DNA of 6,879 bases from Candidatus Izemoplasma sp. (GTDB taxonomy: Bacteria > Bacillota_I > Bacilli_A > Izemoplasmatales > Izemoplasmataceae): the NCBI GenBank assembly GCA_007132145.1, contig SLPE01000008.1, positions 1 to 6,879 on the forward strand, given 5' to 3'. The position numbers and the translations under genes are program-made. The notes under the pieces were generated by a model. That model was not told the origin of the DNA. It did no database searches and saw only the letters and a list, made by a program, of their open reading frames with translations. Of this stretch, positions 1-6,418 are shown one piece after another (position 1 is the first letter of the stretch; every line of letters begins with the position of its first letter).

Positions 1-71
1 CACGACCGTGTATTTGAAGACATGCAGTCTATCCACCCTATCACCCTTACTGAAGGAAAGAAGGTATCCAT
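1..71 (+). other. Leader / upstream gap before oppB
   Basis: This stretch precedes oppB. The oppB frame is closed by a TGA at 15-17, so oppB cannot begin further upstream than shown. The other two frames stay open through the stretch but encode nothing recognisable. It may be the tail of an upstream gene (oppA is a common neighbour) or an untranslated leader; the sequence does not decide. I see no convincing -35/-10 pair and no hairpin. Confidence 0.4.
52..64 (+). promoter_or_regulatory. Purine-rich ribosome binding site of oppB
   Basis: An almost all-purine tract (GAAGGAAAGAAGG) contains two Shine-Dalgarno-like AAGG cores. The proximal one, at 61-64, lies 7 bases before the ATG at 72, which is good spacing and supports that start. 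It is the strongest ribosome site among the four permease and ATPase genes apart from that of oppF, consistent with oppB being the entry point for translation of the coupled operon. Confidence 0.7.
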
Positions 72-1133
72 ATGCTACAATACACCGGTATTCGGATCAT
101 CTGGATAGGTATCGTCCTATTCATGGTCCTGACATTGAACTTTACCTTGCTCAAACTGGCCCCGGAATACCCTCCCACGACAACAGACGAGAAATCAACA
201 TACTACGCGAGGCAAGTCCGGGACGGATACATGACGCAAGAAATCATCACGGATCCCGCCGATAAAGCGAAACTGCGGGCAGGAACATTTTGCAGGGGCT
301 GTGATTACATCGTCGAGGGAGACCACTACCGCGCGTTCATCCCCGTTCCCATCATCACGCAGTACTTCCGCTGGATCGGAAACATCGTCACCGATTGGAA
401 CTGGGGGTATTCCACCCGTGTCTATCCCAACCGGGCGATTTTCGATATCATGGTTCAACCGATGGGCGTGACCATGAAATTGAACTTCCTCGCCTTGCTT
501 TTCTACATTCCGATCGGATTCATCCTGGGCATCGTCGCTGCGCTCAAGAAGAACAGCGTGACCGACAACGTCATATCCTTGGGGGTCATGATTTTCATCT
601 CCATCCCGAGTTTCGTCGTCATGTTGTTCCTCATTCTCATCTTCGGCTATCAATTGGGGTGGTTGCCTTCGCAGTTCCCGCCGAGGGATACGGTCGGCTT
701 TTTCCACACGGGGTTGATCCTTCCCATATTCGGTCTCTCGGTCGGTTCGATCGCAGGGCTCACCCGTTTGACAAGAGCCGAATTGACCGAGGTCCTGACA
801 TCCGAATTCCTCCTTTTGGCGCGGACGAAAGGTTTGACCCGTCCACAAGCGGTCGTGCGACACGCCATGCGCAACTCCATGGTCCCGCTCGTTCCCGGCA
901 TCATCGGCTCTTTCGTCGGTTTGCTCAGCGGATCCGTCATCATCGAGATCGTCTACGGCATCCCCGGCACGAGCCGGATCTTCCTTGAAGCGATGGCTCC
1001 GAACAGTTTGGACTACAATTTGATCCTCGGCGTCACGGCGTTCTATACGATCATCGGTCTCATCGCCACGTTGTTGGTCGACTTGAGTTACGGTGTCGTC
1101 GACCCGAGAATCAGAATGGGGGCGAAGAAATAA
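72..1133 (+). CDS. oppB: Oligopeptide ABC transporter permease OppB
   Basis: One of the two transmembrane subunits of an oligopeptide importer (binding-protein-dependent permease family, OppB/DppB type), forming the channel with OppC. In 353 residues I see a first membrane helix at about 7-29 and a long extracytoplasmic loop at about 30-135. Five further hydrophobic segments lie near 136-158, 166-193, 212-232, 270-294 and 316-340. The loop region around 96-127 (QYFRWIGNIVTDWNWGYS) matches the conserved segment that usually precedes the second helix. The cytoplasmic EAA-type coupling loop is at about 245-265 (LLLARTKGLTRPQAVVRHAM), and the family ending VDPRIR is at 343-348. The loop is roughly 30 residues longer than usual and holds the protein's only two cysteines, as CRGC (74-77). 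The start is set by a closed frame upstream and a ribosome site at 61-64. The TAA stop shares a base with the oppC ATG. The subfamily (peptide rather than nickel) is inferred from the operon and the ATPases. Confidence 0.93.
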   Translation: MLQYTGIRIIWIGIVLFMVLTLNFTLLKLAPEYPPTTTDEKSTYYARQVRDGYMTQEIITDPADKAKLRAGTFCRGCDYIVEGDHYRAFIPVPIITQYFRWIGNIVTDWNWGYSTRVYPNRAIFDIMVQPMGVTMKLNFLALLFYIPIGFILGIVAALKKNSVTDNVISLGVMIFISIPSFVVMLFLILIFGYQLGWLPSQFPPRDTVGFFHTGLILPIFGLSVGSIAGLTRLTRAELTEVLTSEFLLLARTKGLTRPQAVVRHAMRNSMVPLVPGIIGSFVGLLSGSVIIEIVYGIPGTSRIFLEAMAPNSLDYNLILGVTAFYTIIGLIATLLVDLSYGVVDPRIRMGAKK

Positions 1134-3196
1134 TGGAAAACAAGAAACCTGATCTTGACAACCTCGATGAATCCTTGTTCAAGATTGTCGAACAAGAAGG
1201 CAAACAGTACGACAAGAAGTTCGAAACGAAACCGATTGGCTACTTCAAAGACGCCATGATCCGTTTCGGCAAGAACAGAGCGAACGTCGTCGCGACGATC
1301 ATCTTGTTCACCTTGATCAGCATCTCCATCATCGTTCCGATCACGACGACGAAGAACTTCACCCGACAAGAAAACCATGTCAGACATCTACCACCGCGCG
1401 TTCCGATCGTGGAGCGTTGGGGCATCATGGACGGCGTCGTCTTCCATGAAAACGTCACGGTCGATGCCGACACCATCGTTTACGACGACGCCGGCAACGC
1501 GATTTTCGGACTGCCCGCCATGCACCGCTTCCATCACGATTACATCTTCCAAGACACGGTATCCGTCGCCACAACGCCTTGCACCACGCGCGCTTCGTAC
1601 TGTTACGGTGGTGTGAACGTGATGTTCTTCGAACGTCAAAATACCGACTATTACATCTTATCGACACTCACCGAAGATCCCGATTTCATCCCGGGTATCG
1701 GTGATGACGATGACGATGATGATGACGACCTCTTGGCAGGCGAGCATCGCATCACGTTCGATCCCGCGGTCAACCCGAAACTGACCGTCGTCATCGATGA
1801 AATGTCCATCGGCGACAACACTCGACTTCTCGTGAAAGTCTCGACCGACGGATTGCCGCACGGGCAAGATAAAGTCTATGAAACGGTCCTCGAGATATCG
1901 GCTGCAGGAACCCATGAAATCGACGTCTTCGACGCCTTGGCCCACCACGAAAAGTTCGAGTCCCGTCTTAAAATCCAAATGGTCTCGAACACGCGCACCG
2001 CTTTTGTCGCCATCGAAAGCATCACCGTTTCCACGGATGCCGATGAAGACGAACCCAAACATGACTTCAGAGGGTATGAGCTCTCTCTCTTCGAGCGCGG
2101 TTTAGACCGTCAGGACGACGGACGCGCCAAAGGCCGTTTCGAGAGAAGACACGCGGAACTCATGACCGCCTCGTTCAGATTCGATTTATACGGCGCCAGA
2201 TTCCTAGGTCCTTTCCACAGAGACAACATGAACCATGAAACGTTCAGTGAACTCATCGACAGGGACCCGGAAAACTGTGCCGAACGCCTCCCGCATCCTT
2301 ATGATCCGGATGGCGAAGACATGGACCGCATGTGGGCCTACGAAGAAGGTTGTCCTATCGTCGCGGTCAACAACTACCGGGAGAACACCTACGTCCGTCA
2401 AGGCCAGACGATCACGACGAGACAATACAACGTCACCGTCGAGAACTACATGGTCTTCCGTAATCTCGACAGCGTTCCTTACTACTTGTTCGGGACGACC
2501 GGGACCGGTTTCGACTTGTTCGCGATCGTATGGCTCGGCCTACGCACATCCTTGACCATCGGTCTCATCGTCGGTGTCATCAACATCTCCGCCGGTATCG
2601 TCTATGGCGCCATTTCCGGTTACTACGGCGGCAAGGTCGACATCCTCATGGAACGTTTCTCCGAAATCGTCGGACGCGTGCCATGGCTCGTCTGGCTCAG
2701 TATTTTCGTCGCCTTGATCGGACCGGGGGTGTTGACACTCATCTTGATACTCACGGTGTCCGGGTGGATCGGCGTCTCCAGTGTCACGCGGACACAGTTC
2801 TACCGCTACAAGGGCCGCGAGTACGTGCTTTCTTCTAGAACGTTGGGCGCGAAAGACTCCCGCCTGATCTTCCGGCACATCCTGCCCAACGGCATCGGTA
2901 CCATCATCACCTCGAGCATCTTGATGATTCCGTTCGTCATCTTCAGCGAAGCGAGCATCTCCTATCTCGGATTCGGCATCGGACACGGACAGTCCTTCAG
3001 CCTGTTCGGTCTCATCGAACTCTCCGGCGTCTCCATCGGCGTCTTGCTCGCCGACGGCCGCAATGAAATGATGACACGTCCCTATTTAACAGTATTCCCG
3101 GCCGTCATCATCTCGATTCTCATGATCACATTCAACATGTTCGGAAACGCCTTGCGTGACGCGTTCAATCCGACGCTCAGGGGGACTCAGGAATAA
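1133..3196 (+). CDS. oppC: Oversized oligopeptide permease OppC with large extracytoplasmic insert
   Basis: Second channel subunit of the importer. At 687 residues it is over twice the usual length of about 300. Residues 1-50 are cytoplasmic and charged; the first membrane helix is about 50-71. An insert of about 390 residues (72-460) then lies outside the membrane before the normal permease core resumes. The core has GTTGTGFDLF at 454-463 (a variant of the usual GTDxxGRD motif), helices near 471-492, 516-547, 592-614 and 652-670, and the coupling loop YVLSSRTLGAKDSRLIFRH at 564-582. The insert contains a stretch LPPRVPIVERWGIMDG (86-101), nine consecutive Asp (191-199), a strand-rich segment (about 203-303) resembling a beta-sandwich, and an acidic tail (301-307). 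Its four cysteines (150, 157, 382, 407) are the only ones in the protein. The frame is open throughout with normal codon use, so the length is not an artefact. It starts in a TAATG overlap with oppB, with a weak GGGGG ribosome site at 1118-1122, suggesting coupled translation. Confidence 0.92.
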   Translation: MENKKPDLDNLDESLFKIVEQEGKQYDKKFETKPIGYFKDAMIRFGKNRANVVATIILFTLISISIIVPITTTKNFTRQENHVRHLPPRVPIVERWGIMDGVVFHENVTVDADTIVYDDAGNAIFGLPAMHRFHHDYIFQDTVSVATTPCTTRASYCYGGVNVMFFERQNTDYYILSTLTEDPDFIPGIGDDDDDDDDDLLAGEHRITFDPAVNPKLTVVIDEMSIGDNTRLLVKVSTDGLPHGQDKVYETVLEISAAGTHEIDVFDALAHHEKFESRLKIQMVSNTRTAFVAIESITVSTDADEDEPKHDFRGYELSLFERGLDRQDDGRAKGRFERRHAELMTASFRFDLYGARFLGPFHRDNMNHETFSELIDRDPENCAERLPHPYDPDGEDMDRMWAYEEGCPIVAVNNYRENTYVRQGQTITTRQYNVTVENYMVFRNLDSVPYYLFGTTGTGFDLFAIVWLGLRTSLTIGLIVGVINISAGIVYGAISGYYGGKVDILMERFSEIVGRVPWLVWLSIFVALIGPGVLTLILILTVSGWIGVSSVTRTQFYRYKGREYVLSSRTLGAKDSRLIFRHILPNGIGTIITSSILMIPFVIFSEASISYLGFGIGHGQSFSLFGLIELSGVSIGVLLADGRNEMMTRPYLTVFPAVIISILMITFNMFGNALRDAFNPTLRGTQE
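1346..2512 (+). other. Extracytoplasmic insert domain of OppC
   Basis: Residues 72-460 of OppC, between membrane helices 1 and 2. I divide it by eye into three parts. A front part (72-185) has LPPRVP and two cysteines. A nine-Asp linker is followed by a strand-alternating segment (203-303), for example KLTVVIDEMSIGDNTRLLVKV at 216-236 and ESRLKIQMVSNTRTAFVAIESITV at 276-299. A back part (about 308-460) has the other two cysteines and joins the permease core. Moderately long loops at this place are known in AmiC/OppC-type permeases of Bacilli and Mollicutes; the extra beta-sandwich looks nested inside such a loop. The fold assignment (jelly-roll or galactose-binding-like) is inferred from the strand pattern and is unproven. 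Confidence 0.6.
1703..1729 (+). repeat. GAY trinucleotide tract encoding nine aspartates
   Basis: Nine consecutive GAT/GAC codons encode Asp 191-199 of OppC, placed between the front part of the insert and the strand-rich segment. The codons are mixed (five GAT, four GAC), so it is an imperfect repeat. The tract probably serves as a flexible acidic linker. Expansion or contraction by whole codons would leave the frame intact. Confidence 0.9.
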
Positions 3197-4734
3197 TGGA
3201 AAAAGGTAAAAAACTCATTGTAGAAGACTTGACGATATCCTTCCGTCAAACCCAAGGATTGGTGCGCGCCGTCCGCGGCGTCAGTTTCGAACTCAACGAA
3301 GGCGAAACCCTCGCGATCGTCGGCGAATCCGGTTCCGGTAAATCCGTGACCAGTCGCGCGATCATGGGCATTCTCGCCGGTAACGGCGTCATCGACAAAG
3401 GAAGAATCATCTACGAAGACCAGGACCTCACCAAAATCAGTGAAGAGAACTTCCACAAGATCCGCGGGAACCAGATCGGCATGATCTTCCAAGACCCCTT
3501 GTCGAGTCTCAACCCGATCATGCGGATCGGCAAACAAGTCACCGAAGGCATGATCGTCAACGGAAAACGGTTGAAAAACCGTTACAAGTCGTTGATCCAT
3601 CGTTCGTTGATGGAGATTTACAATGCCAAATACGAACGTCGCGACCTCAAGGAAACGTACCGTCGCGAAAAGAAAGATCTCAAACAGGCTCTCAAGGCCC
3701 AGTTGCAAGGGGAAAAGGTCCCCGAGCAACAACAAGAGTCCCGACTGAAACAAGGCGCAGACGCGCAGGCGCTGAAAAAAGAAGCCGCACAACGTCTGCA
3801 AGCGCTGTCCGAACAGTTCAAAAAAGACATGGAGCGCAACAAGAAACGCATCAAAGACGCCAACGTCGCCATCGGACCGAAAAAAGTCGAAGCCCGCAAG
3901 ACCGTCAAGCAAGAATGGCACGCGAAAAAACAAGAAACCAAAAAAGAGCTCGCGGAACTCCGGAAGAAACTTTCCGGTGCGGACAACGAAACCAAGAAAG
4001 CCGTCCGCAAGGAGATTTCCGACACCAAGGAACAGTTGCGCCGTTTCAAGAAAGTCACCAAGAAGGAAGCTGTCGAACGCGCACTCAAGGTCATGGACGA
4101 AGTCGGCATTCCCGAACCGCGCAGACGTCTGCGTCAATACCCGTTCCAGTTTTCGGGCGGCATGCGTCAACGCATCGTCATCGCCATCGCCTTGACGGCG
4201 GACCCCGACATCCTCATCTGTGACGAGCCGACCACAGCGCTCGACGTCACCATCCAGGCGCAAATCCTCGAACTCATCAACAACCTCAAAGAAGAGCGGA
4301 ATCTCACCGTCATCTTCATCACCCACGACCTCGGCGTCGTCGCCAACATGGCCGACCGAATCGCCGTCATGTACGCCGGTAAGATCGTCGAAATCGGTAC
4401 CGCCGATGAAGTGTTCTACGACGCACGCCATCCGTACACATGGGCCCTCATGTCTTCCGTTCCCGACTTGACGACGCATGAACGTCTGCTTTCCATTCCC
4501 GGAACGCCGCCGAACATGCTCTTCCCGCCGCAAGGCGACGCCTTCGCGGACCGGAGTCAATACGCGATGAAGATCGATTACGAACTCGAACCTCCGATGT
4601 TCAAAATCAGCAATACCCATTACGCCGCAACATGGCTTCTCCACCCCAAAGCACCTAAAGTGGAAATGCCCGAAATTCTCAAGAAACGGATCAAGACCAT
4701 GACAGAAGGTACTGGCGAGGTGACCTCCGGATGA
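3196..4734 (+). CDS. oppD: Oligopeptide transporter ATPase OppD with basic helical insert
   Basis: One of two ATPases powering the peptide importer, on the cytoplasmic face. All catalytic motifs are present: Walker A GESGSGKS (43-50), Q-loop IFQDP (97-101), signature FSGGMRQR (319-326), Walker B ILICDEP (339-345), D-loop ALD (348-350) and switch His377. At 512 residues it is about 160 longer than usual. The excess is a K/E/R/Q-rich helical insert (about 128-287) between Q-loop and signature, broken near 172-176, 225-229 and 260-263. The C-terminal oligopeptide domain (HPYTWALMSSVP, IPGTPPN) is recognisable. The four cysteines that bind a 4Fe-4S cluster in many relatives are replaced by Asp448, Ser454, Asp461 and Thr479 at the expected spacing. 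The ending HYAATWLLHPKAP is AmiE-like. The start overlaps the oppC stop (TAATG), with AGGGGGA at 3179-3185 as probable ribosome site. The stop is TGA, arguing for the standard code. Confidence 0.93.
   Translation: MEKGKKLIVEDLTISFRQTQGLVRAVRGVSFELNEGETLAIVGESGSGKSVTSRAIMGILAGNGVIDKGRIIYEDQDLTKISEENFHKIRGNQIGMIFQDPLSSLNPIMRIGKQVTEGMIVNGKRLKNRYKSLIHRSLMEIYNAKYERRDLKETYRREKKDLKQALKAQLQGEKVPEQQQESRLKQGADAQALKKEAAQRLQALSEQFKKDMERNKKRIKDANVAIGPKKVEARKTVKQEWHAKKQETKKELAELRKKLSGADNETKKAVRKEISDTKEQLRRFKKVTKKEAVERALKVMDEVGIPEPRRRLRQYPFQFSGGMRQRIVIAIALTADPDILICDEPTTALDVTIQAQILELINNLKEERNLTVIFITHDLGVVANMADRIAVMYAGKIVEIGTADEVFYDARHPYTWALMSSVPDLTTHERLLSIPGTPPNMLFPPQGDAFADRSQYAMKIDYELEPPMFKISNTHYAATWLLHPKAPKVEMPEILKKRIKTMTEGTGEVTSG
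3577..4056 (+). other. Basic coiled-coil-like insert in OppD
   Basis: Residues 128-287 of OppD have no counterpart in ordinary OppD proteins. By hand count residues 129-290 contain about 49 Lys/Arg and about 25 Asp/Glu, a net charge near +24. They are almost free of Pro and Gly except at the apparent turns. The composition suggests several long helices folding as hairpins. The insert lies in the ATPase helical subdomain, before the signature motif. Large inserts in Opp ATPases are known in mycoplasmas; whether this one is homologous to those I cannot tell. Confidence 0.7.
4717..4723 (+). promoter_or_regulatory. Ribosome binding site of oppF inside oppD
   Basis: GAGGTGA is a near-consensus Shine-Dalgarno sequence lying 7 bases before the oppF ATG at 4731, within the last codons of oppD. 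It supports this start and would allow some translation of oppF independent of coupling. Confidence 0.75.
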
Positions 4735-5954
4735 GCAGAAAAACACGCAAACTGAAAAAAGCCACACCCCCAGAACCGCTTCAAGAGGGCGACAATCGTG
4801 AAATCGTTCTCAGCGTCCGCCATCTCAGACAGTACTTCAAGAGCGGATTCGGACGGAACAAACTCGTCATTCCCGCAGTCGACGACATCAATTTCGACAT
4901 CTACAAAGGCGAAGTCTTCAGTCTCGTCGGCGAATCCGGCTGCGGTAAGACGACGACCGGCCGCACCATCATCAAACTGTACCAACCGACGGGCGGCGAA
5001 GTCTTCTTCCTCGGAAAACGCATCGGCGGCGGTCCCTTCGAACTGAAAGAGAAAATCCGTGAAGCGCGACGCGAGACCCGCCACAAGGTCGCCGAACTCC
5101 GCGAAAAGATGAACGAAGACATCAAAGAAGCCGGCGACAATGCGAACCGTGTCGAAGCGATCAAGAAGGACTATCAAAAACAAATGGACGCGGCTGTCGA
5201 AGAGAAACAGAAGATCGTAGATGAACTCAAAGAGGAAATCCGCGCCCGCAAAAAAGACACCGCCGACGAAAACTACAAACTGATGAAGAAGATGCAAATG
5301 ATCTTCCAAGACCCGATCGCCTCACTCAACCCGCGCATGACGGTCAAGGAAATTATCGCCGAAGGCTTGCGCATCGGCGGTGAAAAGAAAGACAAGGTCA
5401 TTGCACAAAAAGTCAACGAAGTCCTCGAAACCGTCGGCCTCCTCCCCGAACACGCCAGCCGTTATCCCCACGAATTCAGCGGCGGTCAAAGACAGCGTAT
5501 CGGAATCGCGCGCGCGCTCGTCGTTTCCCCGAACTTCATCATCGCCGATGAGCCGATCAGCGCCCTCGACGTCTCCATCCAGGCGCAAGTCATCAATCTT
5601 CTCAACGACTTGCGTGACGAGTTCGGCATCACGATCATGTTCATCGCGCACGATTTGTCGGTCGTCGAATACTTCAGCGATCGCATCGGCGTCATGTACT
5701 ACGGAAAACTCGTCGAACTCGCGCCGAAGGACGAACTGTTCAAGAACCCGTTGCATCCATACACACGCTCGCTCCTCTCCGCAGTCCCACTGCCCGACCC
5801 CAACTATGAAAAAGGGCGTAAGCGCGTGCGTTACAACCCCTCGATGCATAACTATGAAAACGATTTACCCAAACTCCATGAAATCAAGAAGAATCATTTC
5901 GTCTACGCCAACAACGCCGAACTCGAGGAACACAAACAAAGGTTGAAAGACTGA
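4731..5954 (+). CDS. oppF: Oligopeptide transporter ATPase OppF with helical insert
   Basis: Partner ATPase of OppD in the peptide importer. Motifs are intact: Walker A GESGCGKT (67-74), Q-loop IFQDP (191-195), signature FSGGQRQR (249-256), Walker B FIIADEP (269-275), D-loop ALD (278-280) and switch His307. [14 protein letters not shown] (201-214) is typical of OppF. It has 407 residues, with a charged helical insert (about 103-186) between the strand after Walker A and the Q-loop, a different position from the OppD insert and nearly neutral in charge (about 24 basic, 22 acidic in 101-187). The N-terminal 24 residues are a basic extension. The tail (351-407, with [13 protein letters not shown] and [13 protein letters not shown]) matches the AmiF type and lacks the usual cysteine motif altogether. 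The gene overlaps oppD by 4 bases (ATGA), has a strong ribosome site at 4717-4723, and ends with a TGA overlapping the next ATG. Confidence 0.93.
   Translation: MSRKTRKLKKATPPEPLQEGDNREIVLSVRHLRQYFKSGFGRNKLVIPAVDDINFDIYKGEVFSLVGESGCGKTTTGRTIIKLYQPTGGEVFFLGKRIGGGPFELKEKIREARRETRHKVAELREKMNEDIKEAGDNANRVEAIKKDYQKQMDAAVEEKQKIVDELKEEIRARKKDTADENYKLMKKMQMIFQDPIASLNPRMTVKEIIAEGLRIGGEKKDKVIAQKVNEVLETVGLLPEHASRYPHEFSGGQRQRIGIARALVVSPNFIIADEPISALDVSIQAQVINLLNDLRDEFGITIMFIAHDLSVVEYFSDRIGVMYYGKLVELAPKDELFKNPLHPYTRSLLSAVPLPDPNYEKGRKRVRYNPSMHNYENDLPKLHEIKKNHFVYANNAELEEHKQRLKD
5037..5288 (+). other. Coiled-coil-like insert in OppF
   Basis: Residues 103-186 of OppF are alternating acidic and basic, helix-favouring sequence with one likely turn near 133-139 (EAGDNAN), suggesting a two-helix hairpin. 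It ends just before MQMIFQDP, so it lies directly upstream of the Q-loop. Ordinary OppF proteins have only a short linker here. Confidence 0.7.
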
Positions 5955-6307
5955 TGATCGCCTTCCTCGCCGTGCTCGGCGTCACCGGCGCAGGGGTCGG
6001 ACTGCTCTGGTATGCGCTCTCGGTAAGGGATTTCAACTATCCTCTGACCGACGCCTTGTTCATCATCGGCATCTTCATGTTCTTCTTCAGCCTCATGAGC
6101 ATCACCAAGGCGGCCCGCGTCTTCCGCGGCGTCGGCTTCACGTTGAGAAATCTCTTGTTCATCCGCCAGACGAAAGAACGCTCTTTCTACGAGTACAGCA
6201 GAAGGAAGGACAAAGAAGCGGCCGACCGTGATTCCGACATCGGGGTGAAAGTACTCTTCGTGAGTCTGATCTATCTCGGTGTCGCCGCACTTTTGGCGAA
6301 CCTCTAA
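5954..6307 (+). CDS. Small membrane protein, DUF3899-like
   Basis: A 117-residue protein with hydrophobic segments at about 2-21, 31-51 and 97-114. A basic, probably cytoplasmic loop lies between the last two (about 53-96), with RQTKERSFYEYSRRKDKEA at 71-89. The pattern of a PLTDALFIIG-type helix, a basic loop with a YEY-K motif and a final helix matches what I know of DUF3899, an uncharacterised Firmicutes/Mycoplasmatota family; this is recognition by eye. Its ATG shares a base with the oppF stop (TGATG), with AAAGG at 5938-5942 as a modest ribosome site, so it should be made together with the transporter. It is the last gene before the terminator. A role in assembly or regulation of the transporter is possible only by context; no catalytic motif is visible. 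Confidence 0.75.
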   Translation: MIAFLAVLGVTGAGVGLLWYALSVRDFNYPLTDALFIIGIFMFFFSLMSITKAARVFRGVGFTLRNLLFIRQTKERSFYEYSRRKDKEAADRDSDIGVKVLFVSLIYLGVAALLANL

Positions 6308-6320
6308 ACGAACTGAAAAG

Positions 6321-6353
6321 ACATTCGCCGGTTCTTCATCGGCGGATGTTTTC
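6321..6353 (+). terminator. Rho-independent-type terminator of the opp operon
   Basis: A 10-bp stem (ACATTCGCCG at 6321-6330 with CGGCGGATGT at 6340-6349, one G-U wobble) closes a 9-base loop and is followed by a short T run (TTTT at 6349-6352, then C). It lies 13 bases after the stop of the DUF3899-like gene. An A-rich flank on the 5' side (6317-6320) could let it work in both directions, though the T run is short, so termination may be incomplete. Confidence 0.75.
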
Positions 6354-6403
6354 AAAAAGAATCCTTCAATTCTCGATTCACTCGACATCATGACACCATC
6401 CAT

Positions 6404-6409
6404 AAGGAG
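6404..6409 (+). promoter_or_regulatory. Ribosome binding site of the last gene
   Basis: AAGGAG is a near-perfect Shine-Dalgarno sequence 9 bases before the ATG at 6419 and fixes that start. The remaining intergenic bases (6354-6403) show no convincing promoter boxes, although a promoter is expected after the terminator. Confidence 0.75.
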
Positions 6410-6418
6410 TGACACAGC

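Noticed and set aside
14..44. Possible promoter (TTGAAG followed by TATCAC)
   Set aside because: The -10 match is poor and the spacing is not decisive; too weak to call.
195..863. Minus-strand open frame of 222 codons inside oppB
   Set aside because: Highly charged, low-complexity translation with no membrane or enzyme motif, opposite a clear permease gene.
1133..3196. Possibility that the giant OppC is a frameshift or fusion artefact
   Set aside because: The frame is open without interruption, codon use looks uniform, and the permease core is complete on both sides of the insert.
3187..4767. A 526-codon open frame on the minus strand covering all of oppD
   Set aside because: It mirrors oppD codon for codon. 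The translation is Phe/Val/Asp-rich, as expected of the reverse of a Lys/Glu/Ala-rich gene, shows no domain, and oppD itself has every ATPase motif in place. Such long antisense frames arise from the codon bias of this genome.
4732..5954. Use of TGA as Trp (mycoplasma code)
   Set aside because: TGA ends oppD and oppF exactly where the next gene starts, and Trp residues in conserved positions are TGG.
6382..6387. TCGACA as a -35 box for the last gene
   Set aside because: At the proper distance downstream lies the ribosome site, not a -10 box.
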